Shown here in pieces: positions 52,862 through 60,904 of a DNA stretch of 64,000 nt (its first letter is position 1; each line of letters opens with the position of its first letter). Location of the stretch: the NCBI RefSeq assembly GCF_030816615.1, contig NZ_JAUSYD010000001.1:6036501-6100500 (forward strand), in the 5' to 3' direction. A program made the translations under genes and the position numbers. This DNA comes from Streptomyces sp. B1I3 (GTDB lineage Bacteria; Actinomycetota; Actinomycetes; Streptomycetales; Streptomycetaceae). The notes under the pieces were generated by a model. That model saw only the letters and a program-made list of their open reading frames with translations, searched no databases and was not told the origin of the DNA.

Positions 52862-53793
52862 GCGCGCAGCTCCTTGCCGGTCAGTTCGAGGAAGACGTCC
52901 TCGAGCGTGTGCCGCTCCACCGCGATGCCGTCCGGCATCACGCCGTGCTGGGCGCACCAGGAGGTCACGGTGGCCAGCAGTTCCGGATCGATGCGCCCGG
53001 TGATGCGGTACGTGCCGGTCGTGAGCTCGGCCGCCTCGCTGCCGTCGGGCAGGGCTTTCAGCAGCGAGGCCAGGTCCAGCCCGGGGCGGCCGGTGAAGCG
53101 CAGGGTGTTCTCGGCGCCCCCGCGGCGCAGCTGCTCGGGGCTGCCCCGGGCGATGACGCGGCCCGCGTCGATGACGGCGACGTCGTCGGCGAGCTCCTCG
53201 GCCTCGTCCATGAAGTGGGTGGTCAGGACGACGGACACGCCGTCCGAGCGCAGCTCCCGTACCAGGTCCCACGTGGAGCGGCGGGCCTGCGGGTCGAGGC
53301 CCGCGGTCGGCTCGTCCAGGAAGACCAGCTCGGGGCGGCCCACGACGGCCGTGGCGAGGGCCAGGCGCTGCTGCTGGCCGCCGGAGAGCCGGCGGTAGGT
53401 GGTGCGTCCGCAGCTGCCGAGGCCGAGGCGTTCGATCAGCGCGTCGACGTCCAGGGGATGGGCGTGCAGCCTCGCCATGTGGCGCAGCATCTCGTCGGCG
53501 CGGGCGCCGGAGTAGACGCCGCCGGACTGCAGCATGACGCCGATGCGGGGGCGCAGCTCGGCGGCGTCGGCGACGGGGTCGAGGCCGAGGACCCGCACCG
53601 TCCCCGCGTCCGGCCGGCGATATCCCTCGCAGGTCTCGATGGTGGTGGTCTTGCCGGCGCCGTTGGGTCCCAGGACCGCGGTGACCGCGCCCGCCGCGAC
53701 CTCCAGGTCGAGGCCGTCCACTGCGGTCTTGCGGCCGTACCGCTTGACCAGGCCGGTCACCTGTACGACCTGCCGGCCGGGCTCGCTGCTCAT
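52858..53793 (-). CDS. ABC exporter ATP-binding protein (DrrA-type)
   Basis: A 311-residue ABC ATPase: Walker A GPNGAGKTTT, Q-loop VMLQSGG, signature RLSGGQQQRLALA, Walker B LVFLDEPTAGLD and the H-loop VVLTTHFMDEAEEL, followed by the ~80-residue C-terminal extension of DrrA-type exporters ending HTLEDVFLELTGKELRA. ATG 53793 has no Shine-Dalgarno sequence but a TAGACT lies 8 nt upstream, so it may be leaderless. It is divergent from sufR, with a ~200-bp spacer holding the iron-box-like palindrome. Confidence 0.92.
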   Translation of the reverse strand: MSSEPGRQVVQVTGLVKRYGRKTAVDGLDLEVAAGAVTAVLGPNGAGKTTTIETCEGYRRPDAGTVRVLGLDPVADAAELRPRIGVMLQSGGVYSGARADEMLRHMARLHAHPLDVDALIERLGLGSCGRTTYRRLSGGQQQRLALATAVVGRPELVFLDEPTAGLDPQARRSTWDLVRELRSDGVSVVLTTHFMDEAEELADDVAVIDAGRVIARGSPEQLRRGGAENTLRFTGRPGLDLASLLKALPDGSEAAELTTGTYRITGRIDPELLATVTSWCAQHGVMPDGIAVERHTLEDVFLELTGKELRA

Positions 53794-53909
53794 GGCGGGC
53801 AAGTCTAGGCGGGGCGGCCCGGGGTGCCGCGCGGAGGGCTCACCCGGCGGCGGCCGCGGGTGGCCCCACCTGCGAAGGGTGTGCCGTGGTCATCCGTTTG
53901 CGCAGGTCA

Positions 53910-53927
53910 ACTTAGGTCTGCCTAAGT
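53910..53927. promoter_or_regulatory. iron-box-like palindrome upstream of sufR
   Basis: ACTTAGGTCTGCCTAAGT is a perfect 7-bp inverted repeat with a four-base centre. Aligned to the DtxR/IdeR/DmdR1 box TTAGGTTAGSCTMACCTAA it matches about 13 of 19 positions, including TTAGGT and GCCTAA. It lies 33 bp upstream of the sufR -35. Assignment to an iron regulator is inference. Confidence 0.5.
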
Positions 53928-53960
53928 GATGAAGCGCACCACGCCCGGCCTAGGGGCGGG

Positions 53961-53997
53961 TTGTCAGGCTCGAAGGAATTACGCAACAATGGCGTTG
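53961..53997 (+). promoter_or_regulatory. sufR promoter with SufR-type operator CAAC-N6-GTTG
   Basis: TTGTCA (53961-53966), 18 nt, then AACAAT (53985-53990), with the GTG start 6 nt later, predicts a leaderless message. CAAC (53984-53987), six bases, GTTG (53994-53997) covers the -10 and the first base of the start codon. CAAC-N6-GTTG is what I recall as the Streptomyces SufR operator, so occupancy should block transcription of the whole operon. Confidence 0.78.
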
Positions 53998-54746
53998 TGA
54001 AATACGTTGGCGAGGCTCCCCAGGAGGAACTCGCGACCGGTGAGCGCTCCACGCGCAACAAGGTCGCGCGCTCCATCCTGGACCACGGCCCGTCCACGGC
54101 CGCCGACCTCGCCCAGCGTGTCGGTCTGACCCAGGCCGCCGTACGCCGTCATCTCGACGCCCTCGTCTCCGACGGCGTCGTCGAGGCCCGTGAGCAGCGG
54201 GTGTACGGCGCGCGGACCCGCGGCCGGCCGGCCAAGGTGTTCGCTCTGACCGACTGCGGCCGGGACGCGTTCGACCAGTCCTACGACAAGCTCGCCGCCG
54301 ACGCACTGCGCTGGATCGCCGAGACGGCGGGGGACGAGGCGGTCGTCGCCTTCGCCCGCGCCCGGATGGCCGCCCAGGTGGAGACCTACCGTGCGGCGGT
54401 CGAGGCCGCGGACCCCGAGTCGCGCACCGAGGCGCTCGCCAAGGCCCTGTCGGCCGACGGGTACGCTGCGACGGCGCGCAGCGCGCCGGGCCCGCAGCAG
54501 GGTGAGCAGCTGTGCCAGCACCACTGCCCGGTCGCCCACGTCGCCGAGCAGTTCCCGCAGCTGTGCGAGGCGGAGACGGAATTCTTCTCCAGCCTGCTCG
54601 GGACCCACGTACAGCGTCTTGCCACCCTCGCCCACGGCGACGGTGTGTGCACGACGTTCGTTCCGCGCAGCAGCCCCACGGCACCACAGGCTTCACAGAC
54701 CACCCATTCAGTATCTGCAAGTACGGCCGGGAGGAACCCCGCATGA
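53997..54746 (+). CDS. sufR: Fe-S-sensing repressor SufR of the suf operon
   Basis: A 249-residue winged-helix regulator. The DNA-binding domain covers residues ~18-85 (RSTRNKVARSILDHGPSTAADLAQRVGLTQAAVRRHLDALV, then GARTRGRPAKVFALT). A helical middle leads to a cysteine cluster, Cys-173-X3-Cys-177-X12-Cys-190, with Cys-218 further on, suitable for an [4Fe-4S] cluster. With its cluster SufR represses suf; losing the cluster relieves repression. GTG 53997 is the base where the predicted leaderless transcript starts. Its stop overlaps sufB (ATGA), so the repressor is the first gene of the operon it controls. Confidence 0.93.
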   Translation: MKYVGEAPQEELATGERSTRNKVARSILDHGPSTAADLAQRVGLTQAAVRRHLDALVSDGVVEAREQRVYGARTRGRPAKVFALTDCGRDAFDQSYDKLAADALRWIAETAGDEAVVAFARARMAAQVETYRAAVEAADPESRTEALAKALSADGYAATARSAPGPQQGEQLCQHHCPVAHVAEQFPQLCEAETEFFSSLLGTHVQRLATLAHGDGVCTTFVPRSSPTAPQASQTTHSVSASTAGRNPA

Positions 54747-56164
54747 CGCTCCCCACGGAGACTGCCCACCCTGAGCTCGAGGGTCTGGGCACCTACGAAT
54801 TCGGCTGGGCCGACTCCGACGCGGCAGGAGCGGCGGCGAAGCGCGGCCTGTCCGAAGCTGTCGTCCGCGACATCTCGGAGAAGAAGAACGAGCCGGAGTG
54901 GATGCTCAAGCTCCGGCTCAAGGGCCTGAAGCTGTTCGGCAAGAAGCCCATGCCGAACTGGGGCTCCGACCTGTCGGGCATCGACTTCGACAACATCAAG
55001 TACTTCGTCCGGTCCACGGAGAAGCAGGCCGAGTCCTGGGAGGACCTGCCCGAGGACATCAAGAACACGTACGACAAGCTCGGCATCCCGGAGGCGGAGA
55101 AGCAGCGCCTGGTCGCCGGTGTCGCCGCGCAGTACGAGTCCGAGGTGGTCTACCACCAGATCAACGAGGAGCTCGAGGCGCAGGGTGTCATCTTCATGGA
55201 CACCGACACGGCGCTGAAGGAGCACCCGGAGCTCTTCAGGGAGTACTTCGGCACCATCATCCCCGTCGGTGACAACAAGTTCGCCTCGCTGAACTCCGCC
55301 GTGTGGTCCGGCGGCTCCTTCATCTACGTGCCGAAGGGCGTGCACGTCGAGATCCCGCTCCAGGCCTACTTCCGTATCAACACGGAGAACATGGGCCAGT
55401 TCGAGCGGACGCTGATCATCGTCGACGAGGACGCCTACGTCCACTACGTCGAGGGCTGCACCGCGCCGATCTACTCCTCGGACTCCCTGCACTCCGCGGT
55501 CGTCGAGATCATCGTGAAGAAGGGCGGCCGCTGCCGCTACACGACCATCCAGAACTGGTCGAACAACGTCTACAACCTCGTCACCAAGCGCGCCGTGGCG
55601 TACGAGGGCGCGACCATGGAGTGGGTCGACGGCAACATCGGCTCCAAGGTCACCATGAAGTACCCGGCCGTCTACCTGATGGGCGAGCACGCCAAGGGCG
55701 AGACCCTCTCCATCGCCTTCGCGGGCGAGGGCCAGCACCAGGACGCCGGCGCCAAGATGGTCCACATGGCGCCGAACACCTCCTCCAACATCGTCTCCAA
55801 GTCGGTGGCGCGAGGCGGTGGCCGCACCTCCTACCGGGGTCTGATCGAGATCGGCGAGGGCGCACCGGGCGCGAAGTCCAACGTGCTCTGCGACGCGCTC
55901 CTGGTCGACACCATCTCCCGCTCGGACACGTACCCGTACGTCGACGTCCGCGAGGACGACGTGTCGATGGGCCACGAGGCGACCGTCTCCAAGGTCTCCG
56001 AGGACCAGCTCTTCTACCTCATGAGCCGCGGACTCACCGAGTTCGAGGCCATGGCGATGATCGTGCGCGGCTTCGTCGAGCCGATCGCCAAGGAGCTGCC
56101 CATGGAGTACGCCCTGGAGCTCAACCGGCTGATCGAGCTGCAGATGGAGGGTTCGGTCGGCTAG
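54743..56164 (+). CDS. sufB: Fe-S cluster assembly scaffold SufB
   Basis: A 473-residue SufB with the beta-helix core: NSAVWSGGSFIYVPKGVHVEIPLQAYFRIN, IVDEDAYVHYVEGCTAPIYSSDSLHSAVVEI, and the C-terminal FYLMSRGLTEFEAMAMIVRGFVEP. SufB forms the SufBC2D complex in which clusters are built. ATG 54743 has GGAGG 8 nt upstream and overlaps the sufR stop by 4 nt. Confidence 0.98.
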   Translation: MTLPTETAHPELEGLGTYEFGWADSDAAGAAAKRGLSEAVVRDISEKKNEPEWMLKLRLKGLKLFGKKPMPNWGSDLSGIDFDNIKYFVRSTEKQAESWEDLPEDIKNTYDKLGIPEAEKQRLVAGVAAQYESEVVYHQINEELEAQGVIFMDTDTALKEHPELFREYFGTIIPVGDNKFASLNSAVWSGGSFIYVPKGVHVEIPLQAYFRINTENMGQFERTLIIVDEDAYVHYVEGCTAPIYSSDSLHSAVVEIIVKKGGRCRYTTIQNWSNNVYNLVTKRAVAYEGATMEWVDGNIGSKVTMKYPAVYLMGEHAKGETLSIAFAGEGQHQDAGAKMVHMAPNTSSNIVSKSVARGGGRTSYRGLIEIGEGAPGAKSNVLCDALLVDTISRSDTYPYVDVREDDVSMGHEATVSKVSEDQLFYLMSRGLTEFEAMAMIVRGFVEPIAKELPMEYALELNRLIELQMEGSVG

Positions 56165-56224
56165 CAGGCCCGCCGACCGCGCCCCGACACGTTCTTGACT
56201 GAGAAAGCGAGCACTACGACAGCC

Positions 56225-57406
56225 ATGGCTGAGGCTCAGAACATCCCGGCCGGTTCGACGACCGCCGGTTCCATCGCGGTGGCCGCCGAGTCGACCGTCG
56301 CCACGCGCATGAGCGCCCCCCCGTCCTTCGACGTCGCGGACTTCCCGGTCCCGCACGGCCGCGAGGAGGAGTGGCGGTTCACGCCGCTGGAGCGACTGCG
56401 CGGTCTGCACGACGGCACCGCCGTGGCCACCGGTGACGGTGTCAAGGTCGTCGTCGAGGCGCCCGCGGGTGTCACGGTCGAGACCGTGGGCCGCGACGAC
56501 GCGCGCCTCGGCAGGGCCGGCGCCCCGGTGGACCGGGTCGCCGCCCAGGCGTACTCCTCCTTCCAGCAGGCCTCGGTCGTCACGGTCGCCAAGGAGGCCG
56601 TGCTCACCGAGCCGGTCCGGATCGCCGTGCACGGCCAGGGCGGCGTCGCCTACGGCCACCAGGTCATCGAGCTGGGCGCCTTCGCCGAGGCCGTCGTGGT
56701 CATCGACCACACCGGCGACGCGGTGCTCGCCGCGAACGTCGACTACATCCTGGGTGACGGTGCGAAGCTGACCGTCGTCTCCGTCCAGGACTGGGACGAG
56801 GACGCCGTCCACGTCGGTCAGCACAACGCGCTGGTCGGCCGGGACGCCTCCTTCAAGTCCATCGTCGTCACCTTCGGCGGTGACGTGGTCCGTCTCCACC
56901 CGCGGATCGCCTACGCGGGTCCCGGCGGTGAGGCCGAGCTCTTCGGCCTGTACTTCACCGACACGGGCCAGCACCAGGAGCACCGCCTCCTGGTCGACCA
57001 CAACACCCCGCACTGCAAGTCCAACGTGGCCTACAAGGGCGCGCTGCAGGGCGAAGGCGCGCACGCCGTCTGGATCGGCGACGTCCTCATCCGGGCCGCG
57101 GCCGAGGGCACCGACACCTACGAGATGAACCGCAACCTGGTTCTGACCGACGGCGCCCGGGTCGACTCCGTGCCCAACCTGGAGATCGAGACCGGCGAGA
57201 TCGTCGGAGCCGGCCACGCCTCGGCGACCGGCCGCTTCGACGACGAGCAGCTGTTCTACCTGCAGTCCCGCGGCATCCCGGCCGAGGAGGCCCGCCGGCT
57301 CGTCGTGCGCGGCTTCTTCGCCGAGCTGGTCCAGCAGATCGGTCTGCCCGATGTCGAAGCCCGGCTCCTCGACAAGATCGAGACCGAGCTGAAGGCATCC
57401 GTCTGA
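56225..57406 (+). CDS. sufD: Fe-S cluster assembly protein SufD
   Basis: A 393-residue SufD, the SufB paralogue of the SufBC2D complex: PVPHGREEEWRFTPLERLRGL near the start, the LFGLYFTDTGQHQEHRLLVDHNTPHCKSNVAYKGAL beta-helix block with the conserved His and Cys, and QLFYLQSRGIPAEEARRLVVRGFFAELV at the end. ATG 56225 is chosen for the conserved MAEAQNIPAG start; TTG 56195 is open in frame but has no better RBS. The 60-nt gap after sufB is the largest in the front half of the operon. The stop shares one base with the next ATG. Confidence 0.95.
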   Translation: MAEAQNIPAGSTTAGSIAVAAESTVATRMSAPPSFDVADFPVPHGREEEWRFTPLERLRGLHDGTAVATGDGVKVVVEAPAGVTVETVGRDDARLGRAGAPVDRVAAQAYSSFQQASVVTVAKEAVLTEPVRIAVHGQGGVAYGHQVIELGAFAEAVVVIDHTGDAVLAANVDYILGDGAKLTVVSVQDWDEDAVHVGQHNALVGRDASFKSIVVTFGGDVVRLHPRIAYAGPGGEAELFGLYFTDTGQHQEHRLLVDHNTPHCKSNVAYKGALQGEGAHAVWIGDVLIRAAAEGTDTYEMNRNLVLTDGARVDSVPNLEIETGEIVGAGHASATGRFDDEQLFYLQSRGIPAEEARRLVVRGFFAELVQQIGLPDVEARLLDKIETELKASV

Positions 57407-57723
57407 TGGCCTTCGTCCGAGTCTGTGCGCTGAGCGAGCTGGAGGACGGCACCCCGAAACGGGTGGAGCTCGACGGCACGCCGGTCTCCGTCGTCCGCAC
57501 CGAGGGCGAGGTGTTCGCGATCAACGACATCTGCTCGCACGCGAACGTCTCGCTGTCGGAGGGCGAGGTGGAGGACTGCTCGATCGAGTGCTGGCTGCAC
57601 GGCTCGAGCTTCGACCTCCGCACCGGCAAGCCGTCCGGCCTGCCCGCGACGCGCCCCGTCCCCGTATACCCCGTAAAGATCGAAGGGGACGATGTGCTCG
57701 TCTCCGTCACCCAGGAGTCCTGA
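57406..57723 (+). CDS. Rieske-type [2Fe-2S] ferredoxin within the suf operon
   Basis: A 105-residue Rieske ferredoxin like the small subunits of aromatic dioxygenases: ICSHANVSL (Cys-43, His-45) and ECWLHGSSFD (Cys-62, His-65), without the extra disulfide cysteines found in respiratory Rieske proteins. It is soluble. ATG 57406 overlaps sufD by one base. Rieske ferredoxins in actinobacterial suf operons are usual; they may supply electrons or serve as a client. No oxygenase gene is nearby. Confidence 0.93.
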   Translation: MAFVRVCALSELEDGTPKRVELDGTPVSVVRTEGEVFAINDICSHANVSLSEGEVEDCSIECWLHGSSFDLRTGKPSGLPATRPVPVYPVKIEGDDVLVSVTQES

Positions 57724-57730
57724 GTCACCC

Positions 57731-58495
57731 ATGGCAACGCTTGAAATCCACGACCTGCACGTCTCCGTCGAGGCCGACCACGCCACGAAGGAGATCCTCA
57801 AGGGCGTCGACCTGACCGTGAAGCAGGGCGAGACCCACGCCATCATGGGCCCGAACGGGTCCGGCAAGTCCACCCTCGCCTATTCGCTGGCGGGTCACCC
57901 CAAGTACACGATCACGAGTGGCACGGTGACTCTGGACGGCGAGGACGTCCTGGAGATGTCCGTCGACGAGCGGGCCCGCGCCGGCCTGTTCCTCGCCATG
58001 CAGTACCCGGTCGAGATCCCCGGTGTCTCGGTCTCCAACTTCCTGCGCACGTCCGCCACCGCCGTCCGCGGCGAGGCCCCCAAGCTGCGGACGTGGGTGA
58101 AGGAGGTCAAGGAGACGATGTCCGGGCTCCAGATGGACCCGTCCTTCGCCGAGCGCAACGTCAACGAGGGTTTCTCCGGCGGTGAGAAGAAGCGCCACGA
58201 GATCCTCCAGCTGGAGCTCCTCAAGCCGAAGATCGCGATCCTCGACGAGACCGATTCCGGCCTGGACGTCGACGCCCTGCGCGTCGTCTCCGAGGGCGTC
58301 AACCGGGTCCGTGAGGGCGGCGAGGTCGGCACCCTGCTGATCACGCACTACACGCGGATCCTCCGCTACATCAAGCCCGACTTCGTGCACGTCTTCGCCA
58401 ACGGCCGCATCGCCGAGTCCGGTGGCGCCGAGCTCGCCGACAAGCTGGAGAACGAGGGCTACGAGGCTTACGTGAAGGGTGGCGCTTCCGCGTGA
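57731..58495 (+). CDS. sufC: Fe-S assembly ATPase SufC
   Basis: A 254-residue ABC-type ATPase: Walker A GPNGSGKSTLAYSL, FLAMQYPVEIPGVSVSNFLR, signature GFSGGEKKRHEILQLELLKPK, Walker B AILDETDSGLDVDALRVV and H-loop LLITHYTRILRYIKPDFVHV, all typical of SufC. It drives conformational change of SufBD. ATG 57731 follows an AGGAG 12 nt upstream. It overlaps sufS by 4 nt (GTGA). Confidence 0.98.
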   Translation: MATLEIHDLHVSVEADHATKEILKGVDLTVKQGETHAIMGPNGSGKSTLAYSLAGHPKYTITSGTVTLDGEDVLEMSVDERARAGLFLAMQYPVEIPGVSVSNFLRTSATAVRGEAPKLRTWVKEVKETMSGLQMDPSFAERNVNEGFSGGEKKRHEILQLELLKPKIAILDETDSGLDVDALRVVSEGVNRVREGGEVGTLLITHYTRILRYIKPDFVHVFANGRIAESGGAELADKLENEGYEAYVKGGASA

Positions 58496-59760
58496 CTGAC
58501 GCCCGACAGGGGCTCTCCGGCCTCCTCGACACCGAGGCGATCCGCAAGGACTTCCCGATCCTGGACCGCACGGTCCACGACGGCAAGAAGATCGTTTACC
58601 TGGACAGCGCGGCGACCTCGCAGAAGCCGCGCCAGGTCCTCGACGCGCTCAACGAGTACTACGAGCGGCACAACGCCAACGTCCACCGCGGTGTGTACAC
58701 GATCGCGGAGGAGGCCACCGCGCTGTACGAAGGCGCGCGCGACAAGGTCGCCGCCTTCATCAACGCACCCAGCCGCAACGAGGTGATCTTCACCAAGAAC
58801 GCCTCGGAGTCGCTCAACCTCGTGGCGAACATGCTCGGCTGGGCCGACGAGCCCTACCGGGTCGACAGTGACACCGAGATCGTCACCACCGAGATGGAGC
58901 ACCACTCCAACATCGTGCCGTGGCAGCTGCTCTCGCAGCGCACGGGCGCGAAGCTGAAGTGGTTCGGCATCACGGACGACGGCCGCCTCGACCTGTCGAA
59001 CATCGACGAGATCATCACGGAGAAGACGAAGATCGTCTCCTTCACGCTGGTCTCCAACATCATGGGCACGCACAACCCGGTCGAGAAGATCATCCGGCGC
59101 GCCCAGCAGGTCGGCGCGCTGGTCTGCATCGACGCCTCGCAGGCCGCCCCGCACATGGTGCTCGACGTGCAGGCGCTGCAGGCCGACTTCGTGGCCTTCA
59201 CCGGTCACAAGATGGTCGGCCCGACGGGCATCGGCGTGCTCTGGGGACGGCAGGAGCTCCTCGAGGACCTGCCGCCGTTCCTCGGTGGCGGCGAGATGAT
59301 CGAGACGGTGTCGATGCACTCCTCGACCTACGCCCCCGCGCCGCACAAGTTCGAGGCGGGTACGCCCCCGATCGCGCAGGCAGTCGGCCTCGGCGCGGCC
59401 GTGGACTACCTCTCGGCCATCGGCATGGAGAACATCTACCGCCACGAGCAGGCGATCACCGAGTACGCGGTGAGGCGGCTGCTGGAGGTCCCCGACCTCC
59501 GGATCATCGGCCCGGCGACGGCCGAGGACCGTGGAGCGACGATCTCCTTCACGCTCGGTGACATCCACCCGCACGACGTAGGCCAGGTCCTGGACGAACA
59601 GGGCATCGCCGTCCGGGTCGGGCACCACTGCGCACGGCCGGTCTGCCTGCGGTACGGAATTCCTGCGACGACGCGAGCGTCGTTCTATCTGTACTCCACG
59701 CCGGGCGAGGTCGACGCCTTGGTGGACGGCCTGGAGCACGTACGGAACTTTTTCGGTTGA
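58492..59760 (+). CDS. sufS: cysteine desulfurase SufS
   Basis: A 422-residue group II desulfurase: YLDSAATSQKPRQVLDAL, FTKNASESLNLVAN, EMEHHSNIVPWQ, the PLP lysine in FTGHKMVGPTGIGVLWG (about K240) and the catalytic Cys in GHHCARPVCLRYG (about C380). It frees sulfur from cysteine and hands it to SufU/SufB. GTG 58492 overlaps the sufC stop. sufU follows 25 nt after its stop, as usual in Gram-positives. Confidence 0.98.
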   Translation: MTDARQGLSGLLDTEAIRKDFPILDRTVHDGKKIVYLDSAATSQKPRQVLDALNEYYERHNANVHRGVYTIAEEATALYEGARDKVAAFINAPSRNEVIFTKNASESLNLVANMLGWADEPYRVDSDTEIVTTEMEHHSNIVPWQLLSQRTGAKLKWFGITDDGRLDLSNIDEIITEKTKIVSFTLVSNIMGTHNPVEKIIRRAQQVGALVCIDASQAAPHMVLDVQALQADFVAFTGHKMVGPTGIGVLWGRQELLEDLPPFLGGGEMIETVSMHSSTYAPAPHKFEAGTPPIAQAVGLGAAVDYLSAIGMENIYRHEQAITEYAVRRLLEVPDLRIIGPATAEDRGATISFTLGDIHPHDVGQVLDEQGIAVRVGHHCARPVCLRYGIPATTRASFYLYSTPGEVDALVDGLEHVRNFFG

Positions 59761-59785
59761 TCGGGACAGGGCTGAGGGTTGACTG

Positions 59786-60241
59786 GTGAAGCTTGACTCC
59801 ATGTACCAGGAAGTGATCCTGGACCACTACAAGCACCCCCACGGGCGTGGCCTGCGGGACGGCGACGCCGAGGTGCACCACGTCAACCCGACGTGCGGCG
59901 ACGAGATCACGCTCCGCGTGAGGTATGACGGCGAGACCATCGCCGACGTCAGTTACGAGGGCCAGGGCTGTTCCATCAGCCAGGCCAGCGCCTCCGTGCT
60001 CAACGAGCTGCTGGTGGGCAAGGACCTCGGCGAGGCGCGGAAGATCCAGGAGACCTTCCTGGAACTGATGCAGTCCAAGGGTCAGCTGGAGCCGGACGAT
60101 GCGATGGAGGAGGTGCTGGAGGACGCCGTCGCGTTCGCCGGCGTCTCCAAGTACCCGGCCCGGGTCAAGTGCGCGCTGTTGAGCTGGATGGCGTGGAAGG
60201 ACGCGACGGCGCAGGCGCTGTCCGAAGGGAAGACGGCATGA
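59786..60241 (+). CDS. sufU: zinc-dependent sulfurtransferase SufU
   Basis: A 151-residue SufU with the three cysteines and Asp that hold zinc in Gram-positive SufU: NPTCGDEI (Cys-37, Asp-39), GQGCSISQAS (Cys-62) and RVKCALLSW (Cys-129), plus the inserted EARKIQETFLELMQSKG region that separates SufU from IscU. It accepts persulfide sulfur from SufS. GTG 59786 has AGGG 7 nt upstream. The end overlaps the next gene (ATGA). Confidence 0.96.
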   Translation: MKLDSMYQEVILDHYKHPHGRGLRDGDAEVHHVNPTCGDEITLRVRYDGETIADVSYEGQGCSISQASASVLNELLVGKDLGEARKIQETFLELMQSKGQLEPDDAMEEVLEDAVAFAGVSKYPARVKCALLSWMAWKDATAQALSEGKTA

Positions 60242-60576
60242 GCGACAACGAGACTCTCACCATCAAGCCGGCCTCCGAGGAGGAGGTCCGCGAGGCGCTG
60301 TACGACGTGGTCGACCCCGAGCTCGGGATCGACGTCGTCAACCTGGGCCTGATCTACGGCATCCACATCGACGACGCCAACATCGCGACGCTCGACATGA
60401 CGCTGACGTCCGCGGCCTGTCCGCTGACCGACGTCATCGAGGACCAGGCGAAGTCCGCGACCGACGGCATCGTCAGCGAGCTCCGCATCAACTGGGTCTG
60501 GATGCCGCCGTGGGGCCCGGACAAGATCACGGACGACGGCCGCGAGCAGCTTCGCGCACTCGGCTTCAACGTCTGA
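60238..60576 (+). CDS. MIP18/DUF59 family Fe-S assembly factor (SufT-like)
   Basis: A 112-residue DUF59 protein: VREALYDVVDPELGIDVVNLGLIYG, LDMTLTSAACPLTDVIEDQ with the conserved Cys, and a C-terminal RINWVWMPPWGPDKITDDGREQLRALGF. Relatives help Fe-S cluster maturation or carry clusters (SufT, PaaD, yeast Cia2). It is the last gene of the suf operon, overlaps sufU by 4 nt, and is followed by a strong terminator 13 nt after its stop. Confidence 0.94.
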   Translation: MSDNETLTIKPASEEEVREALYDVVDPELGIDVVNLGLIYGIHIDDANIATLDMTLTSAACPLTDVIEDQAKSATDGIVSELRINWVWMPPWGPDKITDDGREQLRALGFNV

Positions 60577-60589
60577 CCCATGACGTCCT

Positions 60590-60622
60590 GGACGGCCCCC
60601 GGCATCGTGCCGGGGGCCGTCC
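60590..60622 (+). terminator. 15-bp terminator of the suf operon
   Basis: GGACGGCCCCCGGCA (60590-60604) pairs perfectly with TGCCGGGGGCCGTCC (60608-60622) around TCG. Confidence 0.88.
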
Positions 60623-60689
60623 GCGTCTGTTCGCCCGGCGTATCAGCGGCGTGCCACCGCGTACCTGAGCTCCCGCGCCCCTCGTCCCG

Positions 60690-60851
60690 CCGAAGTCGGG
60701 CGGCAAGGCGCTGATCGTGCCCGTGACCGACTTCGACGAGGTGGCGGGCGGCGGGGCCGAGGCCGTCCTCGGTACGCCGATCGCGCTGGACCTGGGCGGG
60801 CCGGCCGTCCGGGACATCCGGAAGAACGCCACCGGTCAGTACCTGATCGTC
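60690..60851 (+). pseudogene. remnant of a DUF3616-type protein gene
   Basis: In the frame of base 60690 the DNA reads PKSGGKALIVPVTDFDEVAG, then GGAEAVLGTPIALDLGGPAVRDIRK and GQYLIV. This resembles an internal part of DUF3616 proteins as I remember them (GKALVVPL..P..V..G, LLDLGGRGIRDI, YLIVAGP). The fragment has no start with an RBS, and both ends of the protein are missing. It fills most of the 328-bp space after suf. The family match is from memory, so moderate confidence. Confidence 0.5.
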
Positions 60852-60904
60852 CGTGTCCCCAGGACGACGGCCGTGCCCGCGCCACCGGACGGTGACGGGG
60901 CGGG

